Of a stretch of 64,000 nt of DNA, positions 10,850 to 23,700 are shown in pieces. The position numbers and the translations under genes were made by a program. Within the stretch, counting starts at the first letter, position 1, and every line of letters starts with the position of its first letter. Below the pieces are notes generated by a model. The model ran no database searches, was not told the DNA's origin, and saw nothing but the letters and a program-made list of their open reading frames with translations. The stretch is taken from NCBI GenBank assembly GCA_963576725.1, contig OY755243.1:43695243-43759242 (forward strand), in the 5' to 3' direction. This DNA comes from Azorinus chamasolen (Eukaryota > Mollusca > Bivalvia > Cardiida > Solecurtidae).

Positions 10850-11418
10850 ACCTATGAACACGGGAATATTGCTCCATGACATAAACTGTAGAATCAGGTC
10901 TATATAATTACATAAGCAAACATAAAAAATACTGATCAAACGTCTTCTTTATGAGCCGTCTGATCTGGGTCTAGTCTGTTTGCAAATTCCCCTTTGAAGC
11001 ATAGGGCTAATTCATATCAAAGTAAATAATAGCTCTATAAATGTTCTTTACTTGGTCAAAGGTACGTTACACTGCTGTTGTCAATAAGAATTGAACTTTT
11101 ATCCATCAAAGTAGTGTACGGTATGTAAGGTATATAAAATGGTCATTTAATTCTGCACCTTAGTCTTTAATTTGTGATTACCTATGTACACTGTTATGAT
11201 CTAGATGAAACGCTGAGTAACTCGACGCCGCAACCGGGCATACTAATCGTGGATTTGAGGAAAACACTAATGAAGAAAATCCATCTCAAGACGTTGTGCA
11301 AACAACAAGTTCTGCAGTTTGTGCAGTGCCGTTAACAAATGCATTTCAGTACTTAAGAAGCTTTGATTTTGGTAACCGTCCGTGCATAATACAAATAAAG
11401 TCGTTCGTGTTGATTATA
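10850..11418. mobile_element. TTAA-F fragment, H trace
   Basis: 10850-11010 holds reverse F (AAACTGTAGAATCAGG, GAGCCGTCTGATCTGGGTCT). 11190-11235 resembles H (GAGTAACTCGACGCCG). The rest is unrecognised. Confidence 0.55.
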
Positions 11419-11636
11419 CAGTAAAGTCTCTCTGGCACGACCACTCAGAAGAAGTTAATGTCTGGGAGATGGATGGTGGTTAAAATATGTGGTAGCTTAA
11501 TGCAGGACAAAAGTTATACAGAAAGCTCCTATAGGAGCTTTCTGCATTACGTTTGTCCTACATTAAGCAACCACCTGCTATTAAAGACTCCTACGTTGAT
11601 GAATTATATGATCGCGTCAGTGAAACAACGAGACTG
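11419..11636. mobile_element. TA-B foldback MITE
   Basis: CAGTAAAGTCTCTCTGGCAC start and GAGACTG end with TA flanks. Strong inner palindrome around AAAGCTCCTATAGGAGCTTT. Confidence 0.82.
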
Positions 11637-12224
11637 TATTGTATATTGAACACTTACAACTGTACCTGGGATAAGTTAGGCTGACTACGACCAAGAGTGT
11701 TTGTAAAGTAAACAAGAATAGTTTACCTAAGGTACCCCATACTGTAGAGACTTTGCACTACGTGACACCGCTGAGCAGAAAATGTGATGCTCAGGGTGCT
11801 CAAGTATCTATTAGATTTATTATATCTCATTCACCTTCAGTCAGATTTCACATGAATCAATAATTCAACACATTCATTCATTCATTCATTCGTTTATGCC
11901 GTAGTTTGCTCTGTGTATTTTTTGTGTTATATATTCCAGGAATTATTCTATTTCTACCCGATCTGTTATTCTTTAAACTGGCCCAGTCTAAAGAACAAAG
12001 CATTGCATAATGACGATTGCCTTTCGATTTTATCTTTATTGAAATGCGTCCTGTTTAATCATCATCAATAGCTGTATTGAACAATGGTAATTAGGTGCAT
12101 GTTTGCTTTCCACGGTCTCGTCTACGATATATTAGTCATGTTTAATAGCCTCCCTTATATGAGAAATAAGTCATGCATTAATTATCTCCCTTGAACAAGG
12201 ACATTTCAGAGCTGATTATACATA
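11637..12224. other. No gene; short CATT repeat
   Basis: A (CATT)n tract lies near 11871-11891. No element or exon was recognised. Confidence 0.4.
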
Positions 12225-12490
12225 CAGTATAACATGTCCTAAGCGACCATTCATTTATTGAACAAGGAATCTTCAAAATAATGTGTTTGCTTAATGCAGT
12301 ACAAAAGTAATGCAGAACGCTCCTATAGGCGTTTTCTGCATTACTTTTGACATGCCTTAAGCTACCGTAATTAGATTTTTTCGATGGTTGCTAACATCAG
12401 TTTAAACTGTTTCAGCGAGCAAAATGAAAGTAATACAGAAAGTCCCTTTAAGTTGTCTGCATTGCTTTCGTCTTTTACTTAGGTGACACC
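12225..12490. mobile_element. TA-C MITE and a TA-type fragment
   Basis: CAGTATAACATGTCCTAAGC start; inner arms around GAACGCTCCTATAGGCGTTT; right outer arm eroded. 12405-12490 is a second core (TGAAAGTAATACAGAAAGTC). Confidence 0.65.
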
Positions 12491-12559
12491 TGTTGAAATA
12501 CCGACACTCATACCTCATCTGTATGGTTTATTGTGACTAGAAAATTACGCTGTCAGTCT

Positions 12560-13070
12560 GGATCCTCTGTATGTTATATGATACGATGCCCTCTGTCTGC
12601 CCCTGTCCATTATATGATAAAGGCCCTCTGTCTACCCTTGTCTATTCTATGATGCAAGGCCCTCCGTCTGCCCCAGTCTATGCTATGATGCAATACCCTC
12701 TGTCTGCCCCTAGTCTATGATATGATGCAAGGCCCTCTGTCTGCCCCAGTCTATGCTATGATGCAAGACCCTCTGTCTGCCCCTAGTCTATGAAATGATG
12801 CAAGACCCTCTGTCTGTCCCAGTCTATGCTATGATGCAAGGCCATCTGTCTGTCCCAGTCTATTCTATGACACAGGGCCCTCACTCCCCTATCTATTCTA
12901 CAATACAAGACCATCTGTCTGGGTTCCTGTCCATTCTATTATACAAAACCCTCTTTCTGGTCCCCTGTCTATTCTATCACACAAGACCCGCTGTCTGATC
13001 CGCTGTCTATTCAATGATACAATACCCTCTGCCTGGGTACTTGCCCATTCTATGATACAATGCTTTCTGT
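12560..13070. repeat. About 36-bp minisatellite
   Basis: Roughly twelve diverged units of TCTATGCTATGATGCAAGAC plus CCTCTGTCTGCCCCAG. Units drift towards 13070. No MITE relationship was recognised. Confidence 0.8.
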
Positions 13071-13389
13071 CCCACCACCACCAATTCTATGCAGCAATAC
13101 CACCTGTTAAGCCCAGTTAGCCCCTGGTTCATTCAATGATTTCAGACTCGCATACAGCTGATAGAATTCTTTATTTGTAACAAATATAATTATTATTGTT
13201 CTACATACATATTTACATAGTTTAAATATGGAATAAATGTGTGTGTGTTTTAACATACATTTGGATAACATGATCTGTTTTGTTTATTTCATAACTGCAT
13301 ATATAGATATAATTCTTACATGTTTTGTCGAGTAAAGCGACGACTTTATCAATAAACAAAAGTATCTTTGAAAGTACATGTATATGGTT

Positions 13390-13503
13390 TACACTGGTTG
13401 CTTCGTTCGGGACAAAAAGTAACACAGAAAGTTCCTTTGTTAAGCTATCACTTGACTTTAAGACTCACAATTAGACCTCTTGGTCGTTTTAGAGGTGTTC
13501 TAT
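13390..13503. mobile_element. TA-type right-half fragment
   Basis: GGGACAAAAAGTAACACAGAAA, then AATTAGACCTCTTGGTCG and GAGGTGTTCTATA form the right side of a B-like copy. Confidence 0.5.
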
Positions 13504-13611
13504 AATAAATACAACACCATAACCAGTATGCTTTATATACAATCACAAGTGGTGGGAAGCCGTTAGCTTCATATACAACCAAGTAGAGAATTGTTCGCTG
13601 AATATTGTATA

Positions 13612-13789
13612 GCAGAACCTGTCCTAGGCGGTCATTCATTTATTGAGCATAGGAGTGTCAAAAGCAGGTGGTTGCTTAATGCAAGACAAAAGTAATGTTC
13701 ATTACTTTTTACCTGAATTAAGCTACCACCTGTCTTAAATACCTATAGTTAACCCCCTTTCCAATGGTCGTTTAAGACAGCCTCTATTG
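13612..13789. mobile_element. TA-C MITE, apex missing
   Basis: GCAGAACCTGTCCTAGGCGG to CTCTATTG with TA flanks. The arms meet at AAAGTAATGTTCATTACTTT, so the usual GCTCC apex is deleted. Confidence 0.75.
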
Positions 13790-13879
13790 TATATAGAAAG
13801 CCCTCTTGATAACGATCACTACTCAAAATATTTAATTCTGATGTTTATTTTGTTTTTAAATTGGCTACAAAGCCTACAA

Positions 13880-14250
13880 TTTTCCACCTTCCATATTTTA
13901 TTATAACTATTTTGTCCATCAATATTCAGTAGGTATTGAAATTTAGACTAAATATAGAACAGGGAAAGACTTATATAATTAATGGACTCTATCGTTACAC
14001 TATGATGGGTTGTTACCATTGCAGGGGATAATGTGCAAATTCTTACACAACCATTCGTGACGATAAGAGTTACAGTAAAATCTTGATACTATGAAATTTA
14101 AGTAATGAAGAATTCATGTCTTTGTAGGCATGTGGCTGCTTATTGCAGGGTGAAAGCCGTATTTTCTGTATGAATTTTACCCTGCATTAAGCTACCACAT
14201 GTCTTAAAGATCAATAGTGGTACGTATTTGAGTGTTCGAAAATCGAGTTT
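13880..14250. mobile_element. F2 half and TA-K MITE
   Basis: 13880-13975 is the outer part of a reversed F2 (AATATTCAGTAGGTATTGAA). 14066-14250 is K: CAGTAAAATCTTGATACTAT, GGTGAAAGCCG...CCCTGCATTAAGC, then GTTCGAAAATCGAG. Confidence 0.6.
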
Positions 14251-14559
14251 TCGCAGAGATACTAGAAGTTTAAACTGTCTTTTTTACCGATAGGTTAGAA
14301 TTAAAAGAAATTAAAGAATGTTATTGTATTAATCATTAAAATAGCGTTTTAAATAACTGGTCAACAAAGGAGAATATGCAATTTGCTACAAATTACAGTT
14401 ATATAAAATACGACATTTAGACAGTTCTGGCTATGATGAGCCGCCGAGTCTAGATCCAGGCTCCTTGTGAAGTTTGAATTCCTCTGCAACCTGTTTAAAG
14501 TTGAAAGTACTGCTTTTATATGGTAACAATGCACTTTCTGCCAATTTTCTCTTCACTGT
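14251..14559. other. Likely EAAT 3'UTR / downstream
   Basis: Immediately downstream of the EAAT stop (minus strand). No canonical poly(A) signal close by. 14418-14462 holds a short H trace (GATGAGCCGCCGAGTCTAGA). Confidence 0.35.
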
Positions 14560-14764
14560 TTACAACTTTTCACTGGTGAAAGCCGGATTCTCCAAGGCTG
14601 TGTGGTGTTTGATAGTGACCTCATTTGAGAATGGCGGCCCGTCTTTGTCGTCCATCTCTTGCATCTCCAGATCGAATTTTTCCAGATCATTCTTTGAAAG
14701 TTTCTCCACGATTCCAGCCCCGTACGAGTCTCCAAGCACGTTTATTGCTGTGCGGAATCGATCA
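14560..14764 (-). CDS. EAAT: EAAT coding exon 9: TM8 substrate site and C-tail
   Basis: Begins [21 protein letters not shown]466, R469, N473 and D477 correspond to the substrate and sodium ligands of EAAT1-3. A hydrophilic cytoplasmic tail of about 45 residues follows, ending in TSEKL and TAA (14562-14560). Acceptor TTTTTCCAG. A TA-A foldback element starts only 42 bp upstream of the exon, near the expected branch point. No close AATAAA was found downstream; the nearest candidate (minus strand, about 13900) lies in a MITE fragment. Confidence 0.94.
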
Positions 14765-17700
14765 CTGGAAAAACAATGTCACCATTCCAACCTTTATTTG
14801 ATGTACAGTAAAACCTCTCTATAACGGTCACTAAATTGTGTTAACTATTTGGATATTAGGGCAGGTAGCTGTTTAAAGCAAGGTGAAAGTAAAACAGAAC
14901 GCTCCTGTAGGAGCGTTCTGGTTTACTTTCATCTTGCTCTAAGCAGTCACCTGCCTTTAACACAAAAGAGAGGTTTTGCTGTATACGTTTTATCGCATTT
15001 GTAAACAAATGGACCCAGATCAGACGACTCCTACTGGAGCTAGCTCTGTTTGAATAATAGAGACATGAATCTACAGTGTCTAACAAAGCCGGAAGTTCCT
15101 TTGTCCGTGTGTCATTAATGCTTATGTGAATACTCATTAAGTAAAAGGTTAACCTTTAACGTTGCTAAGATAAACAATTAGATTGTCACGCAGTTTGAAT
15201 CCTGATTAGTCAGCGAGTTAATTGTAACCTCCTCAAGGTCCCAGACTTTTGCAAAAGGTACTAAATTCTAATTGTTGAATCGTTCATAGTGCAGAGGTCC
15301 AGATAAGATGCGTTATTTAAATTCTCTACCAAACCCAATTTTGTGACCACTCTTTAGAGTCGTCTCGTGGAGAAATGACGATACATGTATTAGTATTTGA
15401 GTAAATTTCATTCAATAATCAATTCATGCATACATTTTCATAAGCGAAAAGATACATTTAGAACAAAAAGTTATGCAGAACCCTCAAATAGAGTTTTGTC
15501 AAACAGGAATTAGTCCATAGAAAGTACAGTTTTTGAGACAGTTTGATACTTAACCCATTACCTCATAGGCTATTTTTAGACACAACCTCTTTGAATATAT
15601 CTACCAAAAATGAGCCTTAACTAGAGAAAAGGAAAATGTTAGAATTTTGTAGTTTCAAAACCATTGTGATAAATAGAGCATTTGCTCCTATAGGAGCAAA
15701 TGCTCTATTTATCACAATGGTTTCACAAAGTGACTTTTACAAAGTCGTCAAAAGTCGTCAATATAAGGGAATGGGTTTAATGCAGGACAGGTATTTGTAG
15801 AATGCTGCTATGATGTCGAAATTACATGTAATGATGTCATTTAACTCATACGTACAGGAACCAGTCGATGGCAATGATGAGCCGAATATCATCCACTGGA
15901 AGTCCTACCGCCGTCAGTACTATTGCCATGGTTACGAGACCGGCTGAAGGAATCCCGGCTGCTCCAATGGCCGCTGCAGTTGCTGTCAAGCTGTAAATGA
16001 AGATCAACACATTTTAAGATTGTAAGACACCGCATTGAATTTAGTATATTATATGCAATATACAGTTTGAACTCGATAGCTCGAAGTTTTAGCAATGAAG
16101 AATTGAGAATGTTCTAGGCAGGCGGTTGCTTAATGCAGTGTTATAGTCATACAGAAAGTTCTCACAGGAGCTTCCTGTATGGCTTTCCCTTCTACATTGA
16201 GCTGCCATGTCTTAACCCATTCCCCTCATAGCCTATTTTTAGATACAACCTCTTTGAATAAATCTACCGAAAAGGACCATTAACTAGAGAAAAGGAACAT
16301 TTTAGATTTTTGTAGTTTGAAACCATTGTGACAAATGCTCTATTTATCACAATGGTTTCACAGTGACTTTTACAGAGTCGTCAAAAGTCGTCAATATAAG
16401 GAGACAGATAAAGATACATGTTTTAGTGTTGGAACTGTCGGGGTTTATTGTACTGTACATATACACGCATGCCAACGATGGAGAGGCATTATAACTCCTT
16501 TAGGGCTACATAATTTTAGGCTGCACACAGTGTGGTCAGTTTATGTGTCAGAGTCGTCGCCTCATCTAGATCCAAACTGTTTGTAAATGTAATCACTGAT
16601 TCGCCCATCGCAGCAACATGATCAAGGCCCGTGAGTCAAACCGTGGCGGCGAAATAGTTGCTTTCTGAACAAACGCATCAAAGAATGACAATGTGCATAG
16701 GGAATACTTTAAAACGTTTGCTATTCACGTCAATATATGTACCTACATGTACCTGTAAATAGTGAAGACCCAGATGAGACAGCTCCTGCAGGAGCTGTCT
16801 CATCAGGGTCTGCACTATTTACAAGTTGATTGTGCAACCAGTGCACTCCACAGCAGTGGTTGCACAGCGAAATACTTGTACACAGTGAAGATATATGTAG
16901 GCTAATTGTACAACAGGGCATGGGTAAAGAAGGAGAAATGTATTTTAAATTCAGCAAGAGAAGGGTTAAGAATCAAAACAGATACTGACATGCTCTACTG
17001 AATATCTGAAAGACTTGTTTATGGATGGAGTTCAAATGTCAGCACTTACGAGAAGTTTATATTGGTATTAAAAATCTTTTAAAAATGCTTTATGATTTTT
17101 TATTCTTCTTAGACGATTGACGCTGTGTGACATTTTTAGTTTGTCGCAGTGCTCTTTTACTCTTTCGCTGGCGCGTATTGTCGTCCAAAAATGGTGTCCT
17201 GTGCTTCTACGTTTCTTTTTTTTTTGAAAGTTCTACCATATGTCTCAAAAACATAATCGTAGTATTGAACAGCTTGAATCCTAGTGAGACAACGAGTTAC
17301 TTGGCGTCTCATCTGGATCCTAACTGTTTGCATAGGTATTCTCTCATCTACTCATAGCAGTTACAGGAACTGTAGAATCAGATCTATATTATATCTTAAG
17401 CAAACAAAACAGACCCTGGACAAACGGCTCCTACAGTGTCTACTCTGTTTGCAAAGCGTTAAAACGTGCATCTGCCGAGTAAAGGGTTAAGTCAGGTGGC
17501 AAAAGGGACTTTCTGTATGACGTTTATCCTGCATTAAGAAACCACCTGCCGAAACAGTACCCAATTATTTCTTACTAAAGGTTGTAATTTTATTGTATTT
17601 ACCTGATGGTTATGACTTCTCCGACGTTCAGGGATATATTGTTGACCTGGGCGATGAAGATTGCGGCGACAGCCTCGTAGAGCGCAGTACCGTCCATGTT

Positions 17701-20700
17701 TACCGTGGCCCCGATAGGAGCAACGAACTTGGCCACCCTGATGTCGATCTTGTTACGCATCTGCAAACACTCCATTGTAACGGGCAGAGTCGCGGAGCTA
17801 ACAGGGAAATGTAAAGTAAACAATCGGTAAGGGGCGAACCAACTGAATTCATAATACAGTAGAACCCCTCTAATGCGACCACTCAATGAATAAACATGGG
17901 TGTATTTATAAGCAAGTGGTTGCTTAATGCAGGACAAAAGTTATGCAAAAAGCTCCTCTAGGAGCTTTCTGTATTATTTTTGTCATGCATTAAGCTACCA
18001 CCTGCATCTAGCACCCAGAATTATACCTCTTTTAGGTGGTCCCATTAGCTAGGGGTTACTGTATTTTGTGAAAGTGTAAGTTTCCAGTTTACGTAAGCGT
18101 CAGACTCTGAGGTACACATCGCTGCATTCAGATAATTCTTTCCATATGAATGCCTTTTCGCGCTTTGCGAACAAAGTAGTCCCAGATCAGACAGCTCCTG
18201 TAGGAACGGTCTGATCAGAGTCTGTTCTGTTTGCTTATGAGATTATGAAAGACCTGACTTTGCAGTGTCTACCAATACCAAAACCATCCTTGTATACATA
18301 TGCCATAATAAGAATTCAGTCACGATTGTCATGATGCATCACCATTTCTGACATGAATATTCAACGGGGAAAGGGTTATATTTTGATGCAATGGTTCGCA
18401 AATTTTAAGACCGAAATGTTGCAATTACTGCTGAATTCGCATAAAACTGTAACGGTTACTGGTAACTGAACGCAGTGTAGATGTGCGTAGGGTTCACATC
18501 ACAATCATGTGAACTCAACACTGAGTGTCGTTAGTTAAAATGTGACCGGTCATCACTGAGTGTCACTTATTAATGTAACCCTTTCCTCCATAAATACGCC
18601 TTTCCATGCATCTGTTAAAATCACCTGTTGAAACCATTGTGATAAACAGAGCATTTGCTCCTATAGGAGCAAATGCTCTATTTATCACAACAGTTTCAAA
18701 CTACAAAATTCTAAAGTTGTCATTTTCTCTAGTTAATGCTCCTTTTTGGTAGATTTATTCAAAGTGGTTGGATCTAAAATAGGCTATGAGGGAATGGGTT
18801 AAGATTAAACATTTGGTGAAACAACGAGTGTTGCGAAGATAAAACTAATTAAGATTTTAAATATGTTCTTTGCATTGGAATTAATGACCGAAAGTCTTTG
18901 ATAACCGCGACCTCCACCCATCTCCCTGCCCAATGAAACATACATCTATACGTACACTGGAGAAAGTCTTTATTGAGTTCATAACACAAATGAAGGACAC
19001 TGAACGATGTTAATGATCATTAGATATTAAACGTGTTACAATACAAACATCGTTTTGTTATTTTTCTTTAAATCTTTAATTTTCCCTTAAACAGTGTAAA
19101 CCCAAATCAGAGGCTCCTAAATGGGCCCTCTAATCAAGGCTTGCATGAACCCACCGATGTTAATGATTGATCCAGTAGATACGTTGTTTACTGTGCCACC
19201 TAAACATAACCAATGAATTGATTCCAGTAAACCGAGTACACATTGATCAGACGGCTACCATAGTAACCGTCTGGTCAGGCTCTACCATGTTTGCAACGGC
19301 ACCAAAGGATGTCTCTATAAAGAGAAGGGTCATTTGTACGGAACCCAAAACACCCAAACAGCGGATATCCATATTTCTGACCGGGTTCTAAAATGGAAGA
19401 TGATATGTATCTACACTGATTGCAATTTTTATGAGCTCTTTTTCTTGTGACGCCGACCAGATAGGAAGACCATTGTACATCATTTCTATAATTTTAAAGG
19501 GATGAACGTGTATAGCGATTGCAGGCTTCAATTACATAGCAGTAGAATCTGTCTGAACCCTTTCCCTGTTCTAAGGTTAGTACAAATTTCAATACATATT
19601 GAATATTCATGGACAAATTTGTTATAATGATAATTATATGGACGGTGCAGCATTTTAGCCATTTTAGAAAGTAAAGAATTAGATCTTTCAAATTCGACTA
19701 GCAAACAGAGCAGACCCTGACCAGACGGCTCCTTTCCGTCTGATCTGGGTCTGTTCTGTTTGCAAACGTGTGAAAACACGTTTCATGAGGGAAAGGGTTA
19801 AGCCTTTACTCCAAGAATATTCATGAAAGAAATAATAACATCATGACTATTAACTAGATTAATTGTTATAATAGCACATTGACACGGGCCATTTTAGCCG
19901 TGGCAGGAACTGAAGGATCAAGCATATATTATATCAAAAGCAAAAAGAGCAGACCCTGATCAGACGGTTCCTACAGAAGACGTCTGATCTGGGTCTACTC
20001 TGTTTGCAAAGGCGCAGAAATGCGTATATTATAGAGTATTGAGCGGTCATCAAAAAGAGGTCTATTCACCGCTCTGTAATGCATGTGGTAGCTTAATGCA
20101 TGTCAAAAATAATGCAGAAAGATTTCTGAATTACTTCTGCCCTGCATTAAGCAATCACCTGCTTTTTTGAGACCCCTATGTTCAATAAATGATTGGCTGC
20201 TTGATAAAGGTTCTATACTGTATTCCTATCAACAATATGGACCAGCTGGCGGAGGAACATGCAGGCGCATGCAGACGGTGTTTGGTCCTGTGAGAGGCAA
20301 AGTAATTAGGCATCGAACGAGCATCCAATCTAATTGACTTTGAAAAGAAATGGAAGAATTATTAACACCCAGAATGCACCAGGCGACGATGTTTGCTCAA
20401 TAAATACTCCTTTTCTACGCCTTTGCAAACAGAGTAGACCCAGATCAGAGGCTCCTATAGGAGCCGTATAATCAGGGTCTGCTCTGTTTGCTGATAGAAT
20501 GATATATATCTGATTCTACAGTTTCTATTCTGGCAAACATTTTATGTGTTTATGTGCAGTTTTAGAAATTAATCTAATTAATATTCATGATGACATCCTT
20601 TTCTTTCATGAATATTCATGGAATAAAGGGTAAACGTGCAAAGAGTTAAGTGCTGACCTAGAGGCGGTGCCCCATGCCGTCAGGAGGGCTTTCACCATAC

Positions 20701-23700
20701 GGTACATGTAGAGGTAAGGGTTACTCCTGGCAACTACGAGGTACACCATGGGAAGTACGATAAACCCGTGCACGCCCAGACCCACGAGGACGGTCAGCAT
20801 GTAGTAGCCCAGTTGGACAAACACGGTTGACGGGTCTTTCATTTCGATCAGCTTGGTGGCCACCAAGAAGATGATACCGATGGGAGAGTACCTGATCAAT
20901 GAAGCAAAAGAAAAGCGTAAATATATTTGATCTTTTCCAATCCCTTTCACAGACACTATACCAGGATGATAAACACTTTTATCCTGAATAGACACCGAGG
21001 TTGGTATTTGACCAGGTCCATTGGTTATAAACTTCTAAGCTTGAGTCTGGGTTCATTTTAAAATATCTGATTGGTCATATTTTGAGTTGAGCTTAAACTA
21101 TAACCAATCCAATTCTTGAAAATTATCTCGAGCAAACTTCTGTATTATCTCGAAGCATCGATCTAACTTTAACTCTTTCCTTCATAAAACGCTTTTTCAC
21201 GTCCTTGAAAACAGAGTAGACCCAGATAAGGCGGCTCCTGTATGATCTGTCTGATCAGGGTCTGTTCTGTTTGCTTATGACATGGTATAGATCCGATTCT
21301 TCAGATTGTGTCAAGGTAAAACAAACAAAATGGTCTTGACAGTTTTACAGTATAAAATTCAGCTTATAAATATTCAGGATGTCATTATTTCTGTCATGAA
21401 TGTTGAAAAGGGAAAGGTTAATGAGAAACGACACCTCGGCATAATGAACAACACAATGAACAACACAATGAACAACAACAATGTTCTAACCTTTAGTCTG
21501 CCAAGTGCCACACGACAGGTGTTTGCAAATAGTTTGGATCAAGATGAAATGTCGAGTGACTGATCAGGGTACAGTCAAACCTGTCTATAACGGCCACTTA
21601 ATTACATATAAAGTACGTTTTTGTGTTAAAGGTAGGTGGCTGCTTAAAGCAAGGTGAAAGTTAAACAGAACGCTCCTATAGGAGCGTTTTGTTTTACTTT
21701 CATCTCGCTTTAAGCAGCCACCTGCCCTAAATACCAATTAATCAACACAATTTAGTGGCCGTTAAAGAGAGGTTCTACTTATGTTCTGTTTGCTTATGAA
21801 ATCATATTAAATCTGACACCTCAGTTTCTATCAATACCAAATACATGGTACAGTTAAAACTCTATTCTACGATTTTTTTTGTAATGAAGAATTTCTGTCT
21901 TTGTAGGCAGGTGGCTGCTTAATATAGGACGAAAGTCATGCAGAAAGCTCCTACATGTACATGTATAGAGATCCTATAGTAGATAACCGTAGCAAGTAGT
22001 ACAAACATCACCACCACCGCCACCGCCACTATCCCTCCCCCACCCGATGCCATTCATTTGGTAAAATAGATATCCTATAAGAACGACCATTAAAACACGT
22101 CTACTTCTTTATTTTAAACATAGTTTAGTTACCGCAGGTAGTAGCTTAAACCTTTAACTGGTAGAGGCGCCATTTGATGCCTTTTGATACAGAGTAAAAC
22201 CTCTCTAAACCGGAATTCTAGTAGAGAAGAATGTAGGCACTTTTTAGCAGGTGGCTGCTTAATGAAGAGTGAAAGTCGTGCAGAAAACTCCTAGAGGAGC
22301 TTTCTGCATGACCTTCACCCTGCATTAACCCATTCCTCATCGGCTATTTTTAGACCCAACCTCTTTGAATAAATCTACCGAAAAGGAGCTTTAACTAGAG
22401 AAAAGGGAATGTTTTAGAATTTTGTAGTTTGAAACCATTGTGATAAATAGAGCATTTGCTCCTATAGGAGCAAATTCTCTATTTATCACAATGGTTTCAG
22501 ATTTAGTGATTTTTGCAGAGTCGTCAAATATCGTCAATATGAGGGAATGGGTTAAGCTGCCACCTGTCTCCAAGTCCGATATTTATACCAAGTTTTACGT
22601 ACGGTTTAGAGAGGTTTTAGTGTAGATAAACTATACAAGAATCATCTAATTGATATCCACGGTGTCATTATTTCCATATAGTGCATATTCATCAGGTAAA
22701 TTATTAACCTACCAGATTACTAGCATGGTCAACTTCATAGTGGCAATGTGTAGGGCCTCGAAGAAATCCAGCAGGGGTCGTCCAGCAGGTCCCATCCTAG
22801 AGATGATGGCCCCGAAGAAAATCGAGAAAACGACAATGCCCAGCACGTTCATGCCGTCCGTTTTCTTCACGGCAGGGTCATCCACGGATACTGTCATCTC
22901 GGTGGCTGAAGTACGTGGAATTATATTAGCTATTTATTATGTCCAATATTTATTATACATATCATCATCTCATGAATATTCATGAACATAACCAGTTAAA
23001 GCTGTTAAGCTAAACTCACTCATTCAATCTCTGCGATGCTTTAACACTTTCCCTTTTCTATGTTTATTCCAAATTTCAATACCTACTTAATATTCAAGGA
23101 AAAATAGTTATAATGAAGTATGAAGGGTGAAACATTGTAGCCATTTTAGAAACTAAAGAAAAATATCTATCAGATTCTATTAGCAAACAGGGCAGACCCT
23201 GATCAGACGGCTCATCTGGGTCTACTCTGATTGAAAATGCGTGAAAACACGTTTATGTGAGGGAAAGGGTTAAGCAAACAAAGCACACCATGATCAGACT
23301 CCTATAGGAGCCGACTGGTCTAGGTATTCGCTGTTTATAAACGCGTGTGAATAAGCGTTTATATGAGGGAAAGGGTTTACCCTTAATCCATTATCTGCCA
23401 CCTGTCACGCAGTTGCAAACAGATTGGCTCCAGATGTGACGCCCAATAACTCGGCGTTTCATCAGGATCCAAGCTGTTTGACGCCCTGTCACTAGTTTCT
23501 TAAAGCTCGGTCAAATCAGATGTATTCAAAATTGCCCAAGATTCAAATTTTAGCAGGCAGATTTTTTCACTTTAACCCTTTCCCTGGTCTATGTTTATTT
23601 TAAATGTCAATACCTACTTAATATTCAATGGACAAAATATGGAAGGTTGAACATTGTAGCCGTTTTAGAAAGTAAAGAAAAAAATGTATTAAATTCCATT

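Noticed and set aside
17593..17814. Plus-strand ORF overlapping EAAT exon 7
   Set aside because: It is the antisense shadow of the exon; the minus strand carries the conserved NMDGT protein with proper splice sites.
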